Assembly: GCF_052857255.1 (NCBI RefSeq) | Contig: NC_135507.1 | Coordinates: 74,214,020 to 74,278,019, forward strand | Length of the DNA: 64,000 nt | Direction of reading: 5' to 3' | Source of the DNA: Amblyomma americanum | Taxonomy: Eukaryota; Arthropoda; Arachnida; Ixodida; Ixodidae | In this document: in pieces, positions 21,870-33,384 of the stretch | Layout of the letters: every line of letters begins with the position of its first letter | How positions within the stretch are numbered: position 1 is the stretch's first letter | Translations under genes and position numbers: made by a program | The notes under the pieces: generated by a model | Seen by the model: only the letters and a program-made list of their open reading frames with translations | Databases searched by the model: none | What the model was told of the DNA's origin: nothing

Positions 21870-23010
21870 GTAGCCGAAACGTCGTCCCCTCCCGGCTCCT
21901 TTCCTTTCCTCATTCCGTCGGCATCTTCTTTCATTCTCTTTTTCGCTCTTCTTCAGTGACGCAGGCTTCGCTTCTCGTACGACGATCAGCGCGATGTGGT
22001 TTGCCCACGGCTGCGTTTAGGCTAAGGGAAGAGGAAGAAAACAGATGGGTTAAGGCAGTGAGATTACCCAGGCATAACGTTAGTCCGGTTGCCGACTCTA
22101 CACGTGACCAATGAAATGGAAAGAGGGGTGAGGGGAAAAGTCAAGCACATCGCTCTCGGTGTCGTCCGATAAAAAAATTTAAAAAGTACTCTGTGTCTTC
22201 CTGTGTGCTACCTTCTGTTCTTCGGCGCACGTAATAACGATGTGGGCTTGCCCGTGCGGCCTAACGGCCTTGAAACGCCAATGCTTTTGTTTCGGCGCCT
22301 GAGGTCTGTGCGCGTGGGTGTGTGAGCAACCTTGAGATAACTTCTCAACGCGAGGGTTCGCTGGCGATGTGCGGCGCGTTTACTCGAGAGCGGCTTACCC
22401 GATGAGAGACAGGGTGCGCCGGAAACCGGATGTGCGCGAGCTGGCAGTTCCGGTGTTCCGAAAAAACAAGCTGAGGCCGCCCGCATCGGCCTCAAGGTTC
22501 TTGATCACTGCAATGGTTATGATTACTTTGTGTGTGCAATGTATGTACAGGCGCGGATATGCCCTAGTTCCTTCCGATTGTTCCAGGTGTCTTGCTTTTC
22601 TGCTCATATCGTGTTTGGAGCTCCGCAGCGTATCGTCGCGTTTTCTCCCCTCTTTACATCCTTTCTCTCCCATCTCCTTTTTGGGGCAGCCAGCGCCTGT
22701 GCCGCTTGGGTGGCTGTTGGAAGCCTATCCCAAATTCCCTCTTCGTGTGTCTGTGTAAGCGTTATCACACCAAATGACAATTAACCAACAGACAAGTAAG
22801 TACGCATAAAAATTTATGTACAGCCTTTGCCAAAAGTAAACAGTCCATAAGAGCTCCTGTGACACCAACGGAAGTCCTAACTTTCGGAGGAGTTGGGGGG
22901 ACAAGAGTTGCTCTCACCTTCTGCAGCCTTTTTGAACGCTGCAGACGATCAACGAGCCACAGAGCACGCATGGCATGGAAGCAGACACCTTGCGCTCTAA
23001 ACTTTTGAGA
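21870..23010. other. Unassigned DNA
   Basis: No gene or repeat is recognised. Overlapping short frames at 22208-22784 lack domains. Confidence 0.4.
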
Positions 23011-23135
23011 GTGTACTGTGCGATGTCAGTGCACGTTAAAGATCCCCAGGTGGTCGAAATTCTTCCGGAGCCCTCCACTACTGCGTCCCTCATAACAGGA
23101 GTCACTTTGGGACGTTAAAACCCCCATAAAGCCAT
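23011..23135 (+). mobile_element. SINE type A, 5'-truncated
   Basis: The body and 3' end only: GTGTACTGTGCGATGTCAG, CCCCAGGTGGTCGAAATTC, CTTTGGGACGTTAAAACCCCC. The tRNA head is missing. Confidence 0.8.
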
Positions 23136-25602
23136 AAGCTTCTGAGGAAGCATTCATAACAAAAAACTAATTAGTCCATATTGCCGTCTTTTATCTGTTC
23201 GTTGCTTACGTTTGCTTTATACAGATTTAAGAATTTTATCTGCATGTCTTCGTCTTACCTCTGCTCAGTTACAATTTACATGCGACAGATGAAGTCACGA
23301 AGCCGCACTCATCAGGCAAGTGACAAAAGTCAAATCGTTTTTGACTTCAAAACGAGGCACCCACTCAAGAGAGCCCTTTGAAGGGACACACACGAATGGA
23401 GGGTTCTTGACCGCGATAACTGATTTTCAGTATTAAAAATATTTTAATATTAGGGAGTAACCAGGGAAAAAAAAAAGACGGGCGATCATTCGATGTGATG
23501 CGACAAATCTACGTTACCAGTATTGGTTTTATATATCGCTTTCCTTTTCATTTTAGCTTTTGCAATCATTGCCTTCCCACTGCGTCTGTGAATTTTATTT
23601 CGTGGGTCCTTTTTAGCTCCGCTCCTGCGAGGGCTTCTTTTGGGTGGAGGTGGGTGCAGGGTGAAGGTAGGTGGGCAGTGCCTGCAGGCCTTTTGGACGG
23701 TGGACCTTCAGTGAGTGGGTGGGTGTGTGGAGGCTCCGAACACACAGAGCACGTTATTTTCGCCGAATGATGACTATTATTCTAACCTAGTAAAAAACCT
23801 AACAATCAGAAATCTGGCGCGTGTATCGTTTCGGCTGGTAAGAAAAATCGCACGTGTAACTAAGATGATCAGCACTTATGTCTGAAAGAAGCTAAAGCGA
23901 CCCGTAGCCAGAAAAAAAAAGGAGAGGGGCGGGACAGAGGTCGGAAAGTGGGAGGGTGGATGGGGGGCAACCCCCTTCACGGTACATCACGTAACCTATA
24001 GCCGGCGCATGTATAAACGCATGGGAAATCTTCCTTTCGGGCTCACAATCGTACAGCTCGTCAGAAAATTTTGCCTTTGTAACAAGTTTTATTTTTCGAA
24101 ACTGCCCATATTTTGCTGGATTGGGCAGGAACCAGTCTGTTCAGAGTCATCCTTGCGCTACCATCAGGAGTGTCACCTAGGTCAATTCTAGCCATGAGTC
24201 ACAAAGAAAGGGAAGACACTGACCACGTGCTAAATTTTGGATGAGTACCATACAGGCAGTTTCCGCGTTCGGAAAGTGGTGCCGCGGAGATTCTAGCCCT
24301 CGTCTCTTTGCCGTTCCTACACACATGGCGGGCTGCCGCACGCGCAAGAAAGAAACGATAGCCTAATTTGCCGTCGGGGCCTAAATGCTGGTCCGTGCCC
24401 CCGCCCTCCGCCCTGCCTCCCTCAGTGAGAAGGGGTCTCTCATTTGGGCTTATTTGGGCGAGCTCTATAGATAGGCCAGGGTAGACCGTCGCTGGCTGGG
24501 CTTAGCGGTAGCAGTCCAGACAATGGGAGACAGTGCGTACGGTTGCCAGCTGCCATCGGGTGTGTGCGAGGTACTGCAATTTCGACGTCGTGTGGGGCTC
24601 AGGAGCTCGAAATACCGGACTGCTGCCCCAATACGCAGGTTGAGGTCGCGCACTGCCGCTATTTGCGCGCGGCTTCTTTGCTTGCTCGCAGTTGCGTTCA
24701 GCTTTGTTCGTTTCAGTATTGCCGTGTGCGCAGGCGAAAAAAAAACGCCCTTAAGAGGCCGCGAGTGCACAAGGTATATACCACAAGACACGCGAGGTAT
24801 GCCCGTGGCTCCACGTTGTGTGGTAACCGTGGCCCAACTTTGCGTTTATCGCCTTTTGGCCTTTGTGCATCTCGGCCGGGTTACGTTGCACAAAGATATT
24901 AGGGCGATTTCGAGGTTGTGCTATAGGTGGGGAAAGTTGTATAACTTAGCCATTGGGCGTTTTGTCTGTGGGCGGTCTTCAGCGACTAACCCAAATACGA
25001 GGGGCTGACGAGGTAAACATTCTACGTAGAGGACCAGGCAGGCTGGCGTATATTCCTAAATTAATCTTTTCTAGCGAACTTGCAGAGGCAGATAAAGACA
25101 TTGCACAAAAAAAATAGTTTTTTTTTTTTGCGTAGTGTCTGCGTCCACTAGTTCGCGACAAAATATGTATTTTAGAAGCCATCACCAACTCGGCCAACTT
25201 AATGTGTTAACCGCATATGTTGATTTCTTTTCGAACTGTTGTGTTCTTTATGAGATGTCCATAAAGATGTGCTGTCGCTTTTTACTCCCTCCTACGTGCT
25301 CTATATGCCATGTCTGTACTCGTTAAAGAACCTCAGGTGCACCGGGGGCCCTCGACTGCGATGTCTCTGCTCCTTATTTCAATCTTTCGTTCGTCCCTTC
25401 ATTGAAGGAGCGATTGATGCGTCCTCTTACAGCCACGGAGCTACTGCGCGTTTACTTTCATAATAACCGATTTTCATTTTCATTTTATTCGAGGAATTAT
25501 GCGTTCAACGTGCGCCTTGTATCGTCATCGCCACTCGTGTCCTGAACACACCGACGGCACGCTGCCAATTGTAAAACAAGAAAAAAAACTCCCTTTCGTA
25601 CG
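23136..25602. other. Unassigned DNA
   Basis: Open frames at 24465-24791 (minus) and 24523-25008 (plus) overlap antiparallel without domains. No gene is supported. Confidence 0.4.
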
Positions 25603-25860
25603 TCATGTGCAAAGTTGTCAAAGCTAACGCTCTTGTTTGCGATGCCTGCATCCGCGGCAGAAAAGTGGTGCGGTCCTTGTGGCGAGCGAAACATAGTAAA
25701 TCCTTCACCTGCAGGCTCACTAAATGACACATTTGTCGTGATCTTGATTAAACGCACTGTTATTGCTGACGACACGCTGTCGCTTTCTCAAGCGCTCGTC
25801 CACAGAGCAAGCGTGCAGTAACACGCCTCCCTTTATTTTCGCGTGCGTACAACTTCTGTG
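25603..25860 (+). repeat. Dispersed repeat X, copy 2 (left part)
   Basis: It matches 3418-3716 from CATGTGCAA through CTTGATTAAACGCAC and GCTGACGACACGCTGTCG to CCTCCCTTTATTTTCG. The repeat resumes at 26085-26125 (ACCTTTCACAGCGTTGCACC) after a LINE 3'-end insertion. The uninterrupted GCTGACGACACGCTG at about 25767 is the empty target site matching both flanks of the hAT-like element at 34362-37802. Confidence 0.7.
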
Positions 25861-26084
25861 TATATTACTTCTTGTGTATGTTACCTCTCCCCCTAACCTC
25901 TCTTCCTGTCCCCTCACCTCTCTCATTTAATTTCTCCATTCTGCCTGCTATCCTCTATTTCCGCTGCCCCAGCTCAGGTGCTTCAGTATCGATGGCAGAT
26001 GCCGGGGCTAGCAAAAATCTTTTCCTCCCTTTTTACTATTATTTTAATTAAAAAAAACCACTTACTACTACTACCACTTCTGGA
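25861..26084 (+). mobile_element. LINE 3' UTR insertion in repeat X
   Basis: About 220 bp of 3'-UTR-like DNA: pyrimidine-rich, then GCTTCAGTATCGATGGCAG, then an A-rich end and a short ACT-repeat tail (about 26066-26078). It sits inside repeat X at a point where copy 1 is continuous. ACTTCTG occurs just before it (about 25852-25858) and again after the tail (about 26079-26085), a likely short target duplication. No reverse-transcriptase sequence is retained. I-, R1- or Jockey-like origin is a guess. Confidence 0.5.
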
Positions 26085-26125
26085 CCTTTCACAGCGTTGC
26101 ACCTGATGTATGAAGCGGTGTAGTC

Positions 26126-26656
26126 ACCGCGCATCTCATTAGCAGCGCACGCATCTCATCGTAGTCTTCGCGCGGTCGTCACTTTACCAGCGATTATTAG
26201 GGAGTCCTCGAGTCGACGTGATGACGCAACATCCGGTTCCTCTAGCGACGGGGATCGAACGCGACGATTACTCCCTCCAACCTGCGGCGGTGGCGGCTGG
26301 GAAAGCAGCGTGAAGATGCGGTTCGGTCGGACTCGAACAAACGAGCGGGCAGTAATATTAAGCGAGGCGCGATCTCGTTGTGCATGCCGACGTGGGAGCG
26401 AGAGACGTTGCGAGGCGCCAGCAGGCATGCATGTCAGCCGGGGCGGTCTGTGTACAAGCGCTGGGATTCGCCTTGGCGTGCGAATGAGGAGCAGAGGTCG
26501 GGGCGGGTGATTATCGGGCTGGCTTCGACGGTGTTCGCTCTCGCCCGGTGTTATTCCGGTTCGTCTCTCTGACTAGTGTGCTAGGCACGTAGCGGGAGGT
26601 TATACTTCCGTGCTTGCCTGAATGCTTCAGGGAGTAAGGACGGAAGTGTAACAGAA
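26126..26656. other. Unassigned DNA
   Basis: GC-rich at 26150-26560 with no domain-bearing frame. A possible promoter cannot be excluded. Confidence 0.4.
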
Positions 26657-26941
26657 CCCAGTCGAAAAAAAAAAAAACGACAGTATACCGTGTCAAAAAT
26701 ATGACAAAATATTTTGTAGTTTTATCGCAACAACAGTTTTCCTGCTGTTTTGCGGTATTCTGCTGTAGTTATTTTTATGTTTTTCTGTAGTCTGTAGTTC
26801 TTTAGTACTGCTCAGTACTAACTACACAAAATCAGTTGTTAATGCAAAAATCTGGGTTTGTTACTACAAGCTTTTGGTCAAAAACATTACAGAAAATCTG
26901 TTGTGACAACAGAAATTTGCCTGTTGTGTTTTCCGACTGGG
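26657..26941. mobile_element. MITE family 'CAGTCGAAAA', copy 2
   Basis: A 285-bp element with ends CCCAGTCGAAAA and TTTTCCGACTGGG as inverted repeats. Internal inverted words such as CAACAG and CTGTTG support fold-back capacity. It matches 18580-18850 along its length. Non-coding. Confidence 0.75.
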
Positions 26942-27285
26942 AATGAATATACGACGCTAGCTAGCCCTGCGTTTTTCGCGGGCAATTCGAAAAATTCGAA
27001 GCGAGGTAAAGGTTTGTCTTTTTCTTTTTACATTTTTTCTCACAACGCAGAGGCAATAGCTTAGCATACTCATGTACAGTCGTGAGAAATGTGAGAGAGA
27101 ACAACCCTTTTGCCAAATTTCCAACTCCGAGGTTATATCTGCCCTAAATTTGAGAATGACTTTTGGGTGTTATACGCCAAGAAAAAACTTGTAAGAAAAC
27201 TTGAAAGCTATGGCTGTCCCTTATAATTATGAAGTAATCAATAAATGAATGATCAAACATAGTTCCCAATCATATTTCTCAAGAC

Positions 27286-27535
27286 TGTACACCTCAACAA
27301 AGGAGCGGCAAATGCGCCTCGAAGGACACCCTTCAACCAATGGTGTACGCGTATTGTCATGACGCCGTAGTCAACCGCACTGCAACTACAAAATTACGTG
27401 CAATGACACGCTAGCGAATGCAATATCATTTACAATGTATTCATGATAATTGGTCGACGTCATTGGTTCGAGGGTCTTCATTGACTCGGGCATTCGCAGG
27501 CTGCATTCTTAAGTTGTACCCCGGCATATCGGATA
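27286..27535. mobile_element. MITE family 'TAGTCGG', old copy
   Basis: Diverged but recognisable: GTACACCTCAACAAAGGAGCGGC, then CTTCAACCAATGGTGTACG on the left, and GACGTCATTGGTTCGAGGG followed by GCATTCTTAAGTTGTACCCC on the right as the inverted counterpart. Confidence 0.5.
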
Positions 27536-28769
27536 TATGTTGGTTTTGCGGCGCATTAGCGACAGTGGCTGTTATTCACAGGACTAAATACGCTCCGTTA
27601 TAAGGCTGCAATAGCGACTACTGGGCTTATGTGTGACTCTTCTCAAAGTAGTAAGCAGCAGTAATAGTGTTGGCGCGGAGAGGGGGCTGGGGGAGGCTGA
27701 GGTATGCCCGCTTGGAAAAACCATGATAACCGTAAGCGTAAAGCCGGCTCCCTGCCGAAACTCAAAGACGTTGTTTTCAATAACCTCGATGGTTTGCTTT
27801 CGAAAGAAACCACTTTTCCGCAGAAGGATATAACACAAGTTACAAGGTGGTGTTTTTTCTTCCTTCAAACCTGTAGCACTGCATTTTGACCAGCCACTTA
27901 TCGAGGGGGAGGAGCTCTTGAAATACGACTGGAGACGTTTGCCAGGTCACGCACGTGGCATGCCATTCCATAGGATGATAATAAAACACGAAACAATACC
28001 CGTAAACGTACTAATGCCACTTCTCCCACACCGTAACACCTCCTCTTCGGCGAATAAAAATAGGTCACTTTGACCCGAGAGCATCTGTTCCGTCTCTCAG
28101 CAAAGAAACGTACACACAGAAAGGCCGGTCAGCCCAAGTCTCGTTGCTCCAGACCCGTGTCTCTATCAACGGCGATAACGTATGGCCGCCCATTCTTCTT
28201 CTTTCGGAATGCCCTCTCCTTCTCTCTCTCACTCCTCACTTAATCGAATGAGAAGAGGAGCCGAGTTCACGAGCAGGCACGTGATAAGGTGACCTTGCCG
28301 ACGCCCATTTTGTCTTCCCGCACGCTCTCCCACCACGCCTGCGTCGCTTCGCCTTTTCTAGCGGCGGCATTGTTTTCACGTCGTCGGAGATGATCCGATT
28401 CGTGCCACCATCCGCATCATCGCGGTTGCGCAAGCGAAGAGAAAACGGCGGACACGACCTCCGCTTCTCGCTCATCATTACACGATTCGCTGCTATGCGG
28501 GCAAGCACGCCTCGGTGACCCCCAGGCAACAAACGATGCGATTATTGACCACGCACAAAGGGGTTCGAACAGGTACGCCCCATTATGCAAACACCTCGAG
28601 CGCGAAAGCGTGCCCGCCTAGAGAAAGGGGGACGCGGAGGACGCTACAGCTGTAAGAGCTGCGCGCCGTGAAAGCCTCGCCGTGTTCGTGCTACAGCTAA
28701 GCGGCAACGAGCTATCGGCTTCCCAGAGGGTCATCGTCATGACTTGGAGCTGCGTGGCATTCGCATGCA
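27536..28769. other. Unassigned DNA
   Basis: No gene is recognised. Small frames at 27584-27868 and 28236-28532 (minus) have no domain. Confidence 0.4.
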
Positions 28770-29408
28770 GCTTGACACTTGACATGCAAGTGAGTTTTAT
28801 GTGCAGTGCATGAAGCCTGACGCCCGTCACGTATCGTGCCTGACACGTACCTGATATGCAGGTGACATACGACATGAACCATGATTGATACCTGATATGT
28901 AGGTGACACTTGACGTGCAGGTGCATGTAGCTTGACACCCGACATGTACCGTGCCTGACACGTATACTGGCATGCAGGTGACGCCCGACATGCGCTGCGC
29001 TTGACACAAGGCATGCAGATGACTATTGACGTGCAGGTGCATGCAGGTCGACACCCGACATGCACCATGCCTGACACTACCTGACATGCAGGTGGCGCCA
29101 GGACATGCACCGTGCTTGACACCTGATATGTAGGTGACAGCTGACGTACAAGTTCACGCAGCTTGGCACCGGCATGCATCGTGCCTGACACTCACCTGGC
29201 ATGCAGTGGCGCCCGACATGCACCGTGATTAACACCTGATATGTAAATGACACTTGACAAGCAGGTGAATGTAGCTTGACACCCGACATGTACCGTTCCT
29301 GACACCTACCTGGCATGAACTGTGATTGACACCTGATATGTAGGTGACACTTGACGTGCAGGTGCATGCCGCTAGACAACCGACATGTACCGTGCTTGAC
29401 ATGCACGT
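28770..29408. repeat. GACATGCA minisatellite, block 1
   Basis: Diverged tandem units of roughly 100-140 bp, each containing CACCTGATATGTAGGTGACA, CTTGACGTGCAGGTGCATG and ACCCGACATGTACCGTGCC. The minus strand lacks stop codons in several frames at once and gives C/H/S/T-rich pseudo-proteins, which is composition, not coding. The array breaks at CACGT (29404-29408), where a probable solo LTR is inserted. Confidence 0.85.
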
Positions 29409-30001
29409 AGTTAACTTCTTGCCCTCCTTCCGATGGTATGGCCGGAATGGGCTGGTCCGTTGCTCCTCGCGAGCGGTAGAATGATGATGGCACGCTGGCC
29501 GGTGATCGAATATACGGCGGTTAGCGATACGAAGAGCACTTCGGGTCTTCGTCCGCTCGTCCGGCGACACGTTGCCGGTTGGGGCAGCAATTCCAACTTC
29601 TCAAGACAAAACTTATTTATTAAAGACGGGATTGATAAAAAAGGCATATGAGCAAAAGGCAGTTTAAAAGGGGCAGTTTTAAAAAAGGCTGATAAAAAAG
29701 AGCTGTTAAAAACGGCTGAGCTTGAGACTCTCCGCGCTCCTCCTAAGTCGTTGTTTCCCACGGGTTTTAACCCTTTCGATAATTGGGCGGAGCTTTAGTA
29801 AACCAGCTCTCGCCCAATTTGAACCAATAGCAAAGCAATGGCATCGTATGTACAAGTGGGCGGAGCCCAGGGCTTACAGGTCCGAGCCCAGTGGACCCCG
29901 CTCCTCCTGAAACGTGCAGGACGCGTGACTCCCCGTACGCAGCTCGGTGCACGTGCATTCCATCGAATGCCACGCATCAGATCTTCCGTCTCCGTGACAG
30001 C

Positions 30002-30087
<86 letters not shown>

Positions 30088-30290
30088 TGGTTTTGGGGGA
30101 AAGGAAATGGCAACAGTATCTGTCATATATCATTGGACACCTGTACCGCGCCGTAAGGGAAGGGTAAAGGAGGGAATGAAAGAAGAAAGGAAGGAAGAGG
30201 TGCCGTAGTGGAGGGCTCCGAAGAATTTCGACGACCTGGGGATCTTTAATGTGCACTGACATCGCACAGCACACGGGCGCCTTTGACAGC
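30002..30290 (-). mobile_element. SINE type B with long ATT tail
   Basis: A minus-strand SINE body (30089-30290) runs from the CGCCCGTGTGCTGTGCGATG side to the CCATTTCC-type 3' end. It continues directly into an (AAT)n tract at 30002-30088, which on the SINE strand is its (ATT)n tail. The tRNA head is missing. Confidence 0.8.
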
Positions 30291-30445
30291 AAAGGAATGT
30301 CTTCCGCGGGGCATGGTCGACTCGGCGCCGGAACAGAACAGGATTAGTTCCGTAGCTGGCAACGAGGCACCCTAAGCGCGGCGTCACGCCTCGACGTACA
30401 TTCCTCTATTTCCCCCGGGCATGGGCCGCTCCTGGGAACAGGTGC

Positions 30446-30474
30446 GGGGGGGGGGGGGGGGGGGGGGGGGGGGG
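30446..30474. repeat. Poly-G tract
   Basis: A 29-bp pure G run, the longest homopolymer in the window. Confidence 0.95.
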
Positions 30475-30518
30475 AGCGACGACCCATGGGAGCCGTGGGC
30501 TTCTAACTTAACACACGT

Positions 30519-31525
30519 GATATCCGACATGCGCCGTGATTGACACCTGATATGTAGATGACACTTGACGTGCAGGTGCATGTAGCTTAACCACCAGACA
30601 TCTACCGTGCCTGACACTTACCTGACATGCACCGTGATTGACACCTTATATGTAGGTGACACTTGACGTGCAGGTGCATGTAGCTTGACACCCGACATTT
30701 ATCGTACCTGACACGTTATACTGGCATGCAGGTGACGCCCGATATGCGCCATGCTTGACACCAGACATGCAGATGACAATTGACGTGCAGTTGCATGCAG
30801 GTCGACACCCGACATGCATCGTGCCTGACACTTACCTGACATGCAGGTGGCGCCGGACATGCACCGTGATTGACACCTGATATGTAGATGACACTTGACG
30901 TGCAGGTGCATGTAGCTTGACAACCGACATGTACTGTGCCTGACATGCACGTGATATCCGACATGCGCCGTGATTGACACCTGATATGTAGATGACGCTT
31001 GACGTGCAGGTGCATGTAGCTTGATACCCGACATGTACCGTGCCTGACACTTACCTGGCATGCACCGTGATTGACACCTGATATGTAGGTGGCACTTAAC
31101 GTGCAGGTGCATGCCGCTTGACAACCGACATGTACTGTGCCTGACATGCACGTAATATCCGACATGCGCCGTAATTGACACCTGATATGTAGATGACGCT
31201 TGACGTGCAGGTGCATGTAGCTTGACACCCGACATGTACCGTACCTGACACTTACCTGACATGCACCGTGACTGACACCTGATATGTAGGTGACACTTGA
31301 CATGCAGGTGCATGCAGCTTTAAAACCGACATGTACCGTGCCTGACATTCACGTGATATCCGACATGCGCCGTGATTGACACATGAGATGTAGATGACAC
31401 TTGACGTGCAGGTGCATGTAGCTTGACACCTGACTTGCAGGTGGCGCCCGACATGCACCGTGATTGACACCTGATATGTAGGTGAAACTTGACGTGCAGG
31501 TGCATGCCGCTTGACACCTGCCATG
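30519..31525. repeat. GACATGCA minisatellite, block 2
   Basis: Repeat starts (TGACACCTGATATG-type) lie at about 30541, 30639, 30756, 30871, 30975, 31072, 31176, 31273, 31377 and 31465. From 30871 the spacing alternates 104, 97, 104, 97, 104 bp, a two-unit higher-order repeat of 201 bp. The 104-bp form contains CACGTGATATCCGACATGC and the 97-bp form contains CACTTACCTG(A/G)CATGCACC. The minus-strand frames of about 200 codons seen here in two registers are by-products of a stop-free motif. Confidence 0.85.
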
Positions 31526-32007
31526 CAGCATGTGAGGACAGAGAGGACAAAGAAAAGTGTTTTAAACCGACTGCTATTTTGAGACGCAACCATTTTCTAA
31601 ATTGCAGGGCTAAATTGCAGCTTGAGGATAGTATACTTTATGGCAGCGCTAACTTCATGAGAAATGCGTTTGCTGGGTGCTCTTAAGCCTACGTCTAACG
31701 GCCTCTCCGACAGATGAAAAGCTTCTCCCGAAGTCCATGTACACTTGAAGACCTGCCACGAGTTACGCATCTGTGTTCCCATGTGTAGGGAGAATGAAAG
31801 GCCCCTTGTTCAAATTAGTTGTTCTCGTTCTTCTGCATATATTTCTTGCAGATCTCCAGTTATCGCTAGGCGCCTGCTAGAAAACCGGTCTTGCCGCAAA
31901 ATGCACGCCCCACATGTATGTAAGCACGAACACTGCGGGGTGTTAAGCATACCACTGTGTGTCTTAGTTCGTGAAGTGCGTGAACTACATGGCTACAGGG
32001 ATGAGTC
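31526..32007. other. Unassigned DNA
   Basis: No gene or known repeat is recognised between the minisatellite and the next SINE. Confidence 0.4.
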
Positions 32008-32019
32008 ACAACTAGGCTC

Positions 32020-32265
32020 CAGCCGCCGCGGTGGCTCAGTGTTTATGGAGCTCGGCTGCTGACCCGAAAGACGCGGGTTCGATCCCGGCTGCGGCGGTAG
32101 CTTTTCGGTGGAGGCGAAATGCGAGAGGCCCGTGTACTGTTTGATGTCAGTTCACGTTAAAGAACCCCGGGTGGTGGGAATTATTCCGGAGACCTGCACT
32201 ACGGCGTCTCTCATAGCCTAGCTTAGTCGCTTTAGGACGCTAAACTCCATGAACCAACCAAACCA
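32020..32265 (+). mobile_element. SINE type A, full length
   Basis: The tRNA head has B box GGTTCGATCCC. The body contains CCCGTGTACTGTTTGATGTCAG and the 3' end reads GGACGCTAAACTCCATGAACC. Target duplications are ACAACTAGGCTC (32008-32019) and ACAACTAGGTTC (32266-32277), 11 of 12 identical. Confidence 0.88.
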
Positions 32266-32277
32266 ACAACTAGGTTC

Positions 32278-32650
32278 GACTGGCCTCGAATAATGAGTGC
32301 AGGAACAAGACCAAGGACGCGTCAATTATTCGTATTAAGCCAATTAGTCGCGGCAACAACGCAGAATGCAGGGCACAACTGGCTGCTAGTATGCGTGCCG
32401 GTTCTCATTCTCATTGGCTTATTTGAAGAACACAGCAGAGTCAGGACCGCGTCCAACTGAGTCATCACGGACGACAATGAGGTCGGACCCAAACTTCTGC
32501 GTGAATTCCTGGTTGTCGCGATAAAAACAATTGTCGTAGCCGCGATAATCCATTACTGCCGCCAGAACTGAAGAGTTGGTGATAATGCAGGAAATACTTT
32601 CCCTGCTACAAGGCTCGGGAAATTAAATGCGTTTTATTTCACTGAAGTTT
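32278..32650. other. Unassigned DNA
   Basis: Nothing recognised. Confidence 0.4.
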
Positions 32651-32813
32651 TAGATTAGGGGACCCTATCGACAGGAAATATAGGGGATAGCGGCGCACCA
32701 TTGCGCATGCGCAGATCATTAGCGCCCCTCGGGTTATGGTCCTGAGCATGAGCACTGGCGCCGCGCTATTTCCTCTATCGCCCTAATCGATAGGATCCCC
32801 CTATTCTAAATCT
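32651..32813. mobile_element. 163-bp MITE with long imperfect TIRs
   Basis: The left arm TAGATTAGGGGACCCTATCGA is mirrored on the right by TCGATAGGATCCCCC followed by TATTCTAAATCT. Inverted similarity continues inward through GGGGATAGCGGCGCACC and TGCGCATGCGCAG against the GGCGCCGCGCTATTTCC side. Non-coding. Confidence 0.65.
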
Positions 32814-33294
32814 CCTTACAGGAACTATGGAAATCATCGAGGATATTTTTCTGTAGTGAAAACTGGGAAATTGGGGAATATTTTTTTTAGCTGAAGCATA
32901 ATTTAATAGAAAATACAAGAAATGACAACCACAATCCGCCTTAGGGATCCAAGCCCATGACCTCCACATGTCACGTGGGGTGCTCTATCAATTCAGCTAC
33001 AAAGCGGCGGCTGTCTAAACTTGTACTGCCTATATGACAGGAATTTCTGATCGTGATGAGGGTCTCCAGTCCCTATAATAATCTTGGTTCACGCGACAGA
33101 AAAATCTTTTTCTCTCAACTGCGACGGTACATACGCTGGCAGGCAGGAAGAGTGAAGAGCGTGCTTTTGCTAAGAGAATTTTCATCAATTTATGCAAATT
33201 TTACTTGAGATAAGGAGGTGAGAATGAACAGTGGAGAACAAAAGTGAGTTCGAGGAGTACAAACTTAAGTCGGTGTTATGAACGGGATCCACAC
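32814..33294. other. Unassigned DNA
   Basis: No gene is recognised. A TGTTATGAACGGGATCC word at 33274 resembles an LTR start, but no matching end was found. Confidence 0.4.
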
Positions 33295-33384
33295 CGGCGA
33301 TTAAAGCGAATATTCATCGACAGGCAGCGATTAAAGCGAAAATTCATCAACCGGCAGCGATTAAAGCGAAGATTCTAAGACCGG
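33295..33384. repeat. 30-bp tandem repeat, three copies
   Basis: TTAAAGCGAA recurs at 33301, 33331 and 33361, with flanking (C/A)GGCAGCGA conserved, giving an exact 30-bp period. Confidence 0.85.

Larger units (their letters stand above)
29409..30513 (-). mobile_element. Probable solo LTR splitting the minisatellite
   Basis: On the minus strand this 1105-bp insert starts TGTTAAGTTAGAAGCCC and ends GGGCAAGAAGTTAACT, near-inverted ends of LTR type (final A changed). CACGT lies on both sides (29404-29408 and 30514-30518), a 5-bp target duplication. The minisatellite word broken here, GCACGTGATATCC, is intact in block 2. An AATAAA signal on the minus strand near 29613-29622 fits an R region. It contains a later SINE with tail (30002-30290) and a poly-G run. 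No internal retroelement genes are present. Confidence 0.55.

Noticed and set aside
28770..31525. CRISPR-like spaced repeat
   Set aside because: The units are contiguous, diverged 97-117-bp tandem repeats without unique spacers, in eukaryotic DNA.
28618..31593. Long minus-strand frames (up to about 210 codons) with C/H/T/S repeats
   Set aside because: They lie in the minisatellite, are open in two or more registers at once and follow the DNA repeat period.
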